Assembly: GCA_017979445.1 (NCBI GenBank)
Contig: CM030710.1
Span: 15,610,248 to 15,674,247 of the forward strand
Length of the DNA: 64,000 nt
Reading direction: 5' to 3'
Origin: Akebia trifoliata
Lineage: Eukaryota > Streptophyta > Magnoliopsida > Ranunculales > Lardizabalaceae
The notes beneath the pieces are model-generated. The model made no database searches. It was not told the DNA's origin and saw only the letters and a program-made list of their open reading frames with translations. Each line of letters opens with the position of its first letter. Position 1 is the stretch's first letter. This document shows positions 45,927 through 55,732 of this stretch, piece after piece. A program made the translations under genes and the position numbers.

Positions 45927-47755
45927 CTAATCTGGAGAAGTATCAAGGAAAACTTGGGCTGTGTTTAGTGCTTTGAGAACATCCTCCCTATGAGCAGTGG
46001 AAGCCATGAGTAAACCCCATACTGAGATATTGGCCCCTGATTTCTTCAACTGCTTGATCACAAAGTTATCTTCTTCGATGTTTTCTTTGATGGGATCTTC
46101 TCCTTCTTTCCTTGTCAAGGCTGCAGGATTATCAACGCAGAGTTTTTGTGACTTAAAAAATCTTCCTCCTCGAGTCATATGTCTAACTTCATCACAGGAG
46201 AAGGAGAAAAGCTCATCTTCTTCAATCAACAAGTATGGATCTTCATCTGTCAAAGATACAGGGCTTTTCAGGTTCATTTGAGCCAACAGGTAACTAGTGA
46301 ATACGGGACTACTGTAGCGAGGCGGGGATAAACAATATGTATCATCCGAGGTTAAATCAAATGGTTCATAGTTCGTAGTGAAAACTTCATCAGTGAAAGA
46401 TATCCCGACAAGGGGGTAACTAGGCGGTTTGACTTGGATTGGATAGATAAGAGAGACGGGATCGAATAGTAATGGGGTATGGAAAACCATGTTCAGGGTT
46501 GGTGGAGGTTGATAGGTAGGTAGTGGATTAGTGGTGACATTTGGTGGGTTAGGGATTGTGATCTTTTTGTTGTCAATAAGGTTTTGAATGGCATGGCGCA
46601 AGGTGATACATCAATCTGTGTGATGGCCAGAGTTTTGATAGAACTCGTAGAACAAGTTAGAATTGTGTCCAGCTGGCAGGGGATTAGGCAAAGGTCAGGG
46701 TTGGATAGGGTAAGAAGCCATTTTTCATCAATTTGTGAAGAACTACAGTGAGACTCATCCCTAGATTGGTAAACTGACACAGAATTCGAGGTTGACTTGG
46801 GTAAACCTGGTTTTTAGTCCTAGCTGGGGGTTGAGCTGGGGTGGCTGACGTGTTGGCTATGTAGACATGGTTGGTATTAGGTTTGGGAACATAAGGTATC
46901 TTAGATTTGTTATCCGAGGGGTTAGAAAGAACCCTAGAGGCAAAAGCGTCCTCAAGTTGGCTTCCGGCTTGTAACAAGGACTCAAAAGTAGGGAGATATT
47001 GGGCCACTAAGTGCTGAACATATCCTTGTCAGAGGTTTTTTAGGATAATCTCTACTTGTTCCTTCTCCGAAGGTCTATCCCACATTTGGGCAGCCTTGGT
47101 TCTCCAACGACCAATGAAATCAGTGAATGTCTCCCCATTTTTTTTGTTTAGTTGCCTCCAAATCCCTTTTTGAAGTCTCAATCTCGGTACTGTACTTATA
47201 CTGATGCCCATAGGCCTTTGACATGTTCTCCCATGTACCCACAGTAACTGGATCTTGAGACATCAGCCAATGTAGTGCTGATCCTGATAAAGTTCTTTGA
47301 AACAATAACGTCATCTATTCGTCGCTGAGCCCCATAGTGCGCATGTTCGTAACATACACCTTAAGATGTGTTTCCGCACATCCTGTCCCATTGAACTTGT
47401 CCATTTCAGGCATCACAAACTTCTCTGGCAAATAGATTCTAGGGATGCGGTTCAGAGCTTCAATGCCTGTTGTAATTTTATCGATACCCTTTATACTCTT
47501 CATAGCTGACTCCAATTGAGACATTCTGTTAGATAACGCTGGATTTTCATCAACATACTCTTCATCTCCGTCGAGTTCGAAGACTTTACGTGGATATTTC
47601 TTTTCTACCTTCTTTCCTTTTGGATTATCTAGGGGATTGCCCGTGAATTCTGAGGTTTGTTCTAACACTTCCACTTTGCCTTTTATACTGTTGATATCAT
47701 TGGCAAAGGCTGTCAAGATCTTACGGATCTCTATGAGCTCAGATTCTGAAGCCAT
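45927..47755 (-). pseudogene. gag: Gag of Tat-C, broken
   Basis: It starts at ATG 47755 (MASESELIEIRKIL). The first piece (to 47315) ends with the signature LPEKFVMPEMDKFNGTGC, THLKVYVTNM, GLSDE and a TAG. The next (47314-47120) resumes MTLLFQRTLSGSALHWL in the same frame. A frameshift leads to 47211-46684 (ETFTDFIGRWRTKAA, EKEQVEIILKNL, one further stop, QYLPTFESLLQAGSQLEDA). The zinc-knuckle region near 46640 has lost its first cysteines and carries a stop. 46601-45927 is the C-terminal part (RHAIQNLIDNKKITIPNPP onward). In all, at least two stops and two frameshifts. Confidence 0.85.
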
Positions 47756-48138
47756 CTCTGCTTGTTGACTTGGTACTGTAGCTCATTCTAACCGACTAGA
47801 CTTACGACTCCAACTAAAAGGTGGACGCTTGAGTTTGGGCGCAATGATAATCCTTTCTGACCTCATCAAAGGTAGATTTAGTCAATTTCAGTATTACCCC
47901 CTTGATAACATTTTAAGGAATCATTTTATTGAGGTTTGTGCACCAATCCATTAATTAATCCATTCACACAATGATCATTCAAAAGAAAAATAAATATTTA
48001 TTCAAAAGAAAAATAGCTTTATTAAAAATGATTAACAAATAAGTGTTCTTATTAAAACATATTTACTGATTAACAAACATAAGTGTTCTATTTTTACATG
48101 GACGCTTGGCTTTGTCTTGATAGTTATCAGGATTACTG

Positions 48139-49214
48139 TCAGGCTTGATACCCTAAGGTGCGCTTGTTCCAAGCTTTCTCAATGAGATGCACTAACTTTT
48201 CAATCAAAGGCTCTAGGGGAAAGAAAGCTTTGGGTTGAGGTAAAGAGGACTCTATAGGTACTTCGTACTGTTCTGGGATCAAATTAGGATGGTAAAAAAA
48301 AGTTTCTTCTAGTTCAATTAGACAAACATAATGGGATCCTTTGGTTCTTAGAACAAGGGGATCAGTCATCCACCAAGGACATCTTAAACCTATATGACGG
48401 GCAAGACGAGATTCTAACCATTTACTCCAAGCCTTGACTGAGTTGTGACGCACTAACAGGTTTCTTTTGGAAAGTCTTCTAGCCCATACTCGAGGTTTGA
48501 ATGAACATCTACAATTTTGAGACGGTCACAAAGCCACATATAGAGTAAGTAGGGGCTTCCTTTGAAGCTTTCCCGTTCACCATTTTTTATGACATCTAGA
48601 CTTGAGAAAGTTTCAGCTAAGATGAGAGGTACTGGGTTGGCTTTCTTTGAGAGTTGAGAGGCTATATCTATGAAGGATTTAGGGATAGTTTGGCCATCAC
48701 TATTGGAGGTCAGTATGTATTGAGCTAGGATTCTTAGGCACAATCGATAGTCTCTAATGGCACGCCATGCTTCTGATTTTACATTGACAGGATGACTGCG
48801 GGAGCGATACGGGCCTAGTAAAAGTACTAAGTCCAATCTCCCATTATGAACTAAGGCCTTGGCTTCTTCCTTGGAAATGTTCAGTCATGGGGCGAGGTCA
48901 CCAGAATATCCGGTCTTCAATGAGGGCCTGACTAGAGGTTTTGAAGTGGATACACCCATGATGCCACAATAATCCTCGTGAGTAGGGCACAAGTGCATAT
49001 GCCCAATATGGAATATGTGAAGGTAGGGGTTCCAACGCTTAGCCATAGCACGTAAGAGGTTCCAGTCTATCTCAAACTCGTGGAAGTAGAGAGCACTCCT
49101 CAACATGAATTTCTCAAAATTGATCTTCTCTACAGGGTGCATTCCTATGACGATTGTTTTGACTAACTGGACGATCGAATTATTGCCAGCGGTTAACATC
49201 CTGGTTTGACACAA
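48139..49214 (-). pseudogene. Tat ORF1 (extra ORF before gag), DUF7745-like
   Basis: Three open pieces (49214-48885, 48836-48453, 48453-48139) give about 340 residues with one in-frame TGA (near 48882) and one frameshift (near 48455). The first ATG is at 49197-49199. Landmarks: IDWNLLRAMAKRWNP, FHIGHMHLCPTHEDYCGIMG, a middle LCLRILAQYIL, YLLYMWLCDRL, and late HIGLRCPWWMTDP. The WNP..F then LCPT.E.. pattern matches the plant DUF7745 / plant mobile domain-like proteins found in Ogre/Tat ORF1; I recall this from family knowledge and cannot search. Function is unknown. It is missing from Tat-A and Tat-B. Confidence 0.7.
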
Positions 49215-50380
49215 AAGGGTATTTTAGTATACTTCCAAGGTCCATGTAAAATATCAATTATTTTATATTTGAAAATTTTTGTTCTTATGGAAAATATTTT
49301 CTTGAAAACACCTTTTCTTGGAAAATATTTTTTTTAGAGAACACTTCTTTTGGAAAACATTCTTTTTTAAAAAATATTTTCCTTTTGTAAACTATTTTCT
49401 TTCTTTGAAAATTTGATTTCCATTTTGATTTAAATGGCCCGATCCATCATGATTGCTGGATCGAGATGGACTGGGTAATTATTGAATTTTGCAAGAAATG
49501 GATTCTTTATTGGGTCGGTGCACCCATTTTAATTTCTAAAAATAAAATTTTTTATCCTTGAGGACAATCATACACTCTGATCTCATCATTCACATACACT
49601 CATCAATCATAAGGTTTCATTCAATAAACAACCCGGGAACACCCACGATAAGTTCGAGTCGTGACCTACAGAGAAGGTTTCTAGACTCTAAGCTTACTAT
49701 GTGCAATGCATTTTATCTGGCCACCCTTGCCCAAATACACCTATATACCTCTTGATACGTGGTGACTTGGTTTGATATACTGTTTAGGTGATAATCTAAA
49801 ACTTCAACTCACTTCTCTAAAGTCAAAAACAGCCAGTTTGATCCCCAGTTGAGAGGTGGCGCACGATGCTGAGTAAGGACCTACTTAAATACCTCTCGTC
49901 TAGAATAGATGTAATCTATCCCCCTCTTACAGTAGGGTACAACGAAGCAGGAAGTGTAATTGATGTACTTGGATTATCTTTTATATACCTACAGGTATGA
50001 GTCAAGAGTTGAAGCTTTCATAAATGGTTTGGTATCCCACGAGGGGATCGACCACGTACTAGTACCACGTTGGCAATCGGGACATGTGACTGTGTGGCTC
50101 ACAATAGGTCAAAGGCTCAGGTCACTCCAGCCTGAGTGCATCGTTATACCTTTCAGAGTCACCTGATCAGATAGTACTGATGCCCCAGTTTGATATACCC
50201 TAAGGTACGTGACTGGAGTTGTAGTTTTCATGAATGACGTCGCATCTCCGAGGAGACCGGGCCACGCACTAGTGCCACTTTGGCTAAATGGGACATGCAA
50301 GCATGCAAAACAATAAACGTGCATGTGGTGTGTGCAAAACAGGGTGGGGTGTGCCCGGGGCCTTTTTCAAACACATGGGT
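49215..50380 (-). other. Tat-C leader (5' UTR), cut by Ath-1
   Basis: Collinear with the Tat-A leader. It has the short 'tggaaaacatttt' repeats (49270-49400), a shortened copy of the block shared with Ath-2 (49838-49963, AAGATCTTGCC part deleted), and the twin palindromes at 50056-50065 and 50266-50275. It ends at 50380, where the Ath-1 LTR begins; TGGGT before it may be the insertion duplication. Confidence 0.8.
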
Positions 50381-51687
50381 TGATCGGTTGTAAAGCTTGC
50401 TAAATAAATGCAAAGATTGAGACTAAGAGATGGACTTTGGTAAGTCGAATTCGTTCCACAGGGACAATGAGGATTCAAAGATTCATTCGGTTAGAAACCA
50501 AAACAAAGTTTTGAAACAGATTGATTTAAAAACAGAATTGATTTGTTGCATAAATGAAATGAAAATTACTTGAAATTGAAATTAAAAACAGAAAAGAAAG
50601 ATTGAAAATCTAAGAGAGAAAGCTTAGAGAAGTTAATCAAACATTTGCAAATCATCCATAATATAGATTAGTTCTAAGAGATAACTCAATCCATAGAGCA
50701 AGTCATTGCTCATGGATCGGAAGGTGAAACAATTGAACCATTGAAAGTAATCAAAAGTTATCCATGAAAATACTAATATGATTTAGATTGCCTAACTTAT
50801 CTTCTGATTTTTCACAGAGCATAGCCATTCTTGAGCTTATCAAGTAATGGCTATCTAAGTTGGATCAGACTATAAGCTAAATTATCTTAATCATAAGATA
50901 ACTTTCAGAATAATAAACATGTAAACAAAGTAAGAATCTAAAACTATATTAGAGGGATGAATTTGCTATGGCTTTCTTAACTTCTCTAATGAGGATTTAG
51001 CCAATCATCGCAAGAATTAAAATTATAAAAATTAATAAAAGAGCAAAGAACATGGGTGAAGAAGATGATGATCGATCTGAAATTCTTCTTGTATATCTCT
51101 CCAAAGAATTACAAAAACAATGAAATCCCACTCTTGATGTTCTCACTATACTCAAGAGCTTTCTCACAAGGAAATTATAGAGAAAGAAAAATCAAAAATT
51201 ATGGAAGAAAAGAAGAGGAGAAGAGCCTAAGAGGGACCCAAGAGGGGACCTTCTTTGAAATCAACCCTCAAATTTATAATGTTCGTATTCGGGTAATCGA
51301 TGTGATTTGACGGATAATTCGATTCGAATGACCCAATCAGTTACAACCACCGAGGCTTCTAGAAGCTTCTGTAAAAATCTCGAGGACAAATTCCTCGAAA
51401 TGACCGCGGCTCGGTCTTGACTAGTCGCGGCGCGGTGACGTGGCACCCAAAATCCTCGAGATTTTGCCGGATGCTTCCTTTTTGCTCGTATGTTGTAACA
51501 GTAATTGTTACACCTTTTGTTGGTTTCTGAATGTACCATTTTCACCTGAAATTAATAATAAATTATCATTAGGTACATTAATTTGGGATTTTAATCTAAT
51601 TCATTATTATTTAAAGGAACTAGCATTTAAACGATGTTAATCTTAGTGTAATTATGGTCCCAAAATCGAACAATTGGGACCTTATCA
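50381..51687 (-). repeat. Ath-1 3' LTR (minus-strand Athila-like element)
   Basis: 1307 bp. On the minus strand it starts TGATAAGGTCCC and ends CCGATCA. A polypurine tract lies directly before it in sense, at 51688-51701 (GAGGTTTGGGGGTG), so it is a 3' LTR. The TGATAAGGTCCCAATTG start is familiar from Athila-type LTRs. It differs in sequence from the Ath-2 LTR. Confidence 0.8.
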
Positions 51688-53278
51688 CACCCCCAAACCT
51701 CAATTTTGCTAGTCCCGAGCAAAACTTAAATCTAAACAACTCCTCTTTCGTGAGGTTCTCGACTGTATTTAGCTTATGCAGTAAGCCTTTAAACCCCTAG
51801 GTTACCCCTAGTGGACGAGTTTGACTCGTGAGGGTTTGCAATGAAAGAATATACCCCCAAAATTCTAACATTTTACAAAAATATTAAAATCAAAATCAAA
51901 GTATGTAAAGTGAACATAACGACATTTCATAAATCAGTCAAAGGTCATTTATGTTTGAACAAAGTTCTACGTTTTTATTCCTCATTTTCAGAAAATTTGA
52001 AAGATAACTTGAGTGCTTGTGTGATTTTCTGATTTTTTTTTTCTTTTTAAAAGCAACATCTTTTTAGGAACAAGATTTCACCTCCTAACTGCTAAGAATG
52101 GTCGGTTCTACCTAAGTTCTAACTCGAAACTAAGCATCCTGTCTGGGATTGTGAGAGGTGTGGATATTCACTTTAATACCTCTAAGGGGCTTTATCTGTG
52201 ATATTCCAGTTTACTCACATTTTTACCATTGACGGCTTTCAACCTACTGTACTATTTGGTTTCATTGGACTCCTTTTTCATTTTTGCAGTTCGAGCCATC
52301 TTTCACATTTTTCTCGTATTTTCTGCTTCTTTTTTATATTTTATCACACTTTACCATTTTCTGGTATTCTTTTTACAAAAAGCAGATAGCCCTTTTCAAG
52401 GTACCCAGTCTAATCCTATGGTTGCTGTCCAACTAATACGAACTGCAATTCTATTTTTCTTCTAACCAGCCAACCTAAGGACAAAGAAGTCATAGTTCAC
52501 TAGACTAGGTTTTCCCTAACACTCTAGACAGAGAAGAGGGTCAACTTTTGTTCCATAAAATCTTATCTTTCCAAATACTTAATCAGAAGTAAAATTTTAA
52601 AGTATATCTTTCATAATTTTCTTAATGAGGAATAACCAAAAAGAACTTTTGATCAAAAGTTAGAACATGAGCCTGAATTCATATGTAAAAAATATATACA
52701 AAGATTTTGAAGAAAATATTTCGAAAGTGTTGAATATTTTTGAATTTTTTTTTTTTTAACATGAAATTAAACTAGCAATGAAATAAACATGAAACTAAAC
52801 TATCAATGCAATGCAATGCAATTGTGAGCTAACCTAATACCCCCAAACCTAAATAACATATTGTCCTCAATATGCAAGTAGTAAGGAAAAATAAAAAGGT
52901 TAGATCACACCTGAAACGGATTGGGCATTAATGTGCAAAGTCTTGTTACAACTACTCTGAAAAGAATGAAAGTTATAACAATGATAATTTTCGAAGCAGT
53001 TTTTTTTTTTTTTTTTTTGCAAAAAGAAAATCCTTCCTAAAATAGAAAAATAACCTAATTAAGAAATTAAGAAATTAAAAACATCCTAATCTTAAATTTA
53101 AACCTATCTTAATCCGAACATTCAGTGGTCTGTGCCTTTTTCTCCTCAATATAAGCTAACATCTATCTCTGTTACTCAATCAACAATTAGTGACCAGGCT
53201 GCAGTCCTAGTGACACTCATTGATGTGGTTTGATAGTGGACTTGAAGATGAAGAGAATGAGAAAGGGATTAAGGTTAG
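51688..53278 (-). other. Ath-1 polypurine tract and 3' UTR
   Basis: Reverse-complement homologue of the Ath-2 3' UTR. 51715-51840 pairs with about 61930-62030, 52090-52260 with 61540-61660, 52460-52560 with 61290-61400, and 52840-52880 with 60950-60990 (the 'ttgaggacaatat' and 'gtttgggggt' words). The stretch 53090-53278 has no clear partner and might be the end of an env-like or pol region. Coding parts of Ath-1 are not in this window, because Ath-2 begins at 53279. The preceding GTTAG may be its target duplication. Confidence 0.75.
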
Positions 53279-54505
53279 TGATGAGTGTCTCCAAACACTC
53301 AATTATACGCACATTTTCTGGATATTTATCTTGATTTTTGTTCCTATTTCTCTATATTAAGATAATAATCATGATAAGCCTCAAACCACCACGTTGCATG
53401 TTAATTAGGCTTAATTATATATAAATAAATTCATTTACTAGATAAATCTAATTACGTGTATTCTTGTGCAGAAAATCAACAATTTGGAATCAAAATCTCA
53501 AGGCAAAAGCATTTGGGCCCACTTTGGAATGCCCTAACACTTTGGAATGCCCTAATCCTTTGGAATGCCCTAATCCTTAACTCATATTCTCCTCTTTTGT
53601 CTTTTTGTGCAAAGAAAAGTGGAGGCTACTTTTAGACTCTTCTACACACATTTTTCTCTATAAATAGAGCCTTCATTTCTAGAGAAAGGGTCCCATCTTG
53701 GTTCTCTTATCCAAGACTCCTTTAATCTAAGGCTCTTGCCTATTCTCTATCTTTTGTATTTTCATTTTCTAGTTATTTTCTTTTGGTTAACTAGTCTTGT
53801 AAGAAGTAGAAGAAGAAGAAGTTGTAATTTTCTCCATGAAATGAAGAAAAGTTCTTTCATCTCTTATCTTCCCTCTCTTGCAATGACATTAGGCTAAGTT
53901 TCCCTCCATTGGAGAGTGGAAAAGCCTAGAGCAAGTTCTTGTTTTATTTCTAATTTTATGTCTTTCTTTTATTTAAAATGCTTATGAATTCTCTTTAAGT
54001 TTCTTGCACATTTTATTCTTAATATAGATACTTTATGCTTAGATTAGATCAAGATAAAGTATGCTTAAATTAGATAATTTGTAGTAAGAAGTTCTCAAAG
54101 AAATTCTACTTTGTTTTTTATCCTTTATTTCATTTAATTGCAAAACTTTCCGATCTAAGGAGCTAACACCAAGCCCTTATGATTGAGTTATAAAAAGGCT
54201 AGAGACTAGAAATTGCTCATTAACATGTTTTAGGTAGATCCACCTCCAATGGTATTTTAATTCATAAGTTTACAAGCTTTTAATTTTATTTACTTTAGTT
54301 TATTTTCTAGCAATTTTACATCTTCTATAAGTTCAAAAATACAAAGAAAAACAGTTTTAATTCCTTTTAGTTAATTTGAATTTTATCTTCTTAGCTTAGC
54401 TCTATTCCTCCTTTCTCTTGGGTTCGATCCCCTACTTGCCTTACAAGTAAGGTAAAACTAAGATTATTATTAACTCCAGTGAGAAGAACAACGATAGTCT
54501 CATCA
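53279..54505 (+). repeat. Ath-2 5' LTR
   Basis: 1227 bp. The ends are TGATGAG and CTCATCA, a perfect 7-bp terminal inverted repeat. The primer site follows at 54512. A TATA box is at 53659-53667. A short run of three 'tttggaatgccctaa' repeats lies at about 53520-53575. Fragments of the same LTR type sit at 10302 and 32491. Confidence 0.93.
53659..53667 (+). promoter_or_regulatory. TATA box of the Ath-2 LTR (TATAAATAG)
   Basis: TATAAATAG followed by AGCC on the sense strand, conserved in the second LTR at 62316-62324. Confidence 0.7.
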
Positions 54506-54511
54506 GAATTT

Positions 54512-54529
54512 TGGCGCCGCTGCCGGGGA
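54512..54529 (+). other. Primer-binding site of Ath-2
   Basis: TGGCGCCGCTGCCGGGGA, six bases after the LTR. It is one base away from the tRNA-Asp-type site TGGCGCCGTTGCCGGGGA that is typical of Athila elements (from memory). Confidence 0.85.
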
Positions 54530-55732
54530 AAGGTAAAGGTAGTAGTGGTAAGTTTTGATTTAAAATTTTTTTTTTTTTTTCATTTTTATTTTATTTTCTT
54601 TTTTCTTTTGGTTTCTTTCTATAAGTTCAAGTGTTCTTGAGATTTTAAGAGAGAAGAAAGAAGAAAAAAAAAACATTAAAAAAAAAAAAAGTCATTTTCG
54701 TTTTCTTTTTAACCCTTGACAGCAGAACTTAAACTGACTGTAACTTTCTACTCCGATCTCCGATTATCTATTAGTGTATATCGATTTGGGGTAGAACGAA
54801 ATTTTCTATAAAATGTGACAAAGTCAGCAAGATAGCGGTAAGTCAGATTCTGTTTTTGAGTCCATTTACTATCATTTCTGCTAACATTTCTGTTTTGCTT
54901 CTTGTAGGTGAACATTTTTTTTTTTTTTTTTCTTCTTTTCTTTCAATTTTCTTTAATCTTTAGTTAGGTTTATTTTTCTGTTTTAGAAACTCTTGTATAG
55001 GATTTCTTGTAATTTTTATTAATTATCCAAGAAGGCTTGGATTGTAATAGACTAAGGAAGGACGACGGGTGGACAATACCGTCACGGCTCCTTAGGTTCG
55101 CACACCAAAATTGGAGTTGGTGGCCTAAGTCGACTCAAACCGTCTTCACCCCGTCTAGCACGGGAGGTAATCCCGAAACACCCACGCCTCTCTTTGCTAG
55201 TGGGTTACTCCTTGCCTTTGTATGTTATTTTTCCAATTTGCACACACTTGGAATAGTTAATTAGGTAGTAAAGAGTACCCCTCTCCTAGGGATGGCATGA
55301 TAAGATAAGGATTGGAAGTCATTACCAATTCCTTGCTCTAATTAGGATAATCAATTCACTAGTCATCCAATCAAATTAATTAAAATCAATTAGACTTGAC
55401 TATAGGGCCCACGAGCTCAATAGGAGAAATTCCGCTTCAAGTTGTGCCAATTGCGCTTCTTGGTCATTTTTGTATCTAGTAAGATCTTGCCCTTTGAGGG
55501 GATAGACTCAGTCTATTCAAGAAAGGAAGGTATTTAAGCGTGCTCTTGCTTATGCATTATGCGCCTCCTCCGATCTGGAGATCCGAATGATTCAAACTTG
55601 ACTTCATAGAACCGAGTTGGAAGGCTAGTTGCGCTATTTCTACCCAGTTAGGAGCTGTCTAGCTTTAGGCAACCTATCTAGGTCCAGTCTTTTCTTTTCG
55701 TGATTGTTTGATCGACTGTGTGATTTGTATGC
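54530..55732 (+). other. Ath-2 leader (5' UTR)
   Basis: Non-coding leader with T-rich runs (54560-54600, 54915-54940), a GC-richer block (55050-55200) and the block shared with the Tat leaders (55448-55600). A 75-codon frame at 55037-55264 begins with TTG, not ATG, and is unchanged at 63699-63926. The second copy is a near-identical duplicate, so this is weak evidence for coding. Confidence 0.75.
55448..55600 (+). other. Leader block shared by Athila-like and Tat elements (Ath-2 copy)
   Basis: It reads CAATTGCGCTTCTTGGTCA, AAGATCTTGCCC, GGGATAGACTCAGTCTATTC, AGGTATTTAAG, TTGCTTATGCATTATGCGCC and CTGGAGATC, in the same order and close to the same spacing as Tat-A 21134-20983. It ends about 130 bp before gag. 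ATAGACT/AGTCTAT is a 7-bp inverted repeat around one C. Confidence 0.75.

Larger units (their letters stand above)
35065..50380 (-). mobile_element. Tat-C: largest Tat element, coding-type but inactivated, 5' LTR not seen
   Basis: In minus-strand order from 50380: leader, ORF1, gag, protease, linker, RT, RNase H, second RNase H, integrase, hairpin-repeat 3' UTR, polypurine tract and 3' LTR (35065-36798). It is interrupted by a solo LTR (42458-44228) and cut in the leader by Ath-1 at 50381. The double RNase H and the ORF before gag place it in the Tat/Ogre lineage of Ty3/gypsy. Every domain carries stops or frameshifts, but most are recognisable. It is the nearest model in this window for the autonomous partner of Tat-A and Tat-B. 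Confidence 0.9.

Noticed and set aside
55037..55264. 75-codon frame, unchanged at 63699-63926
   Set aside because: It starts with TTG, has no recognisable domain, and the two copies are recent near-identical duplicates, so identity says little about selection.
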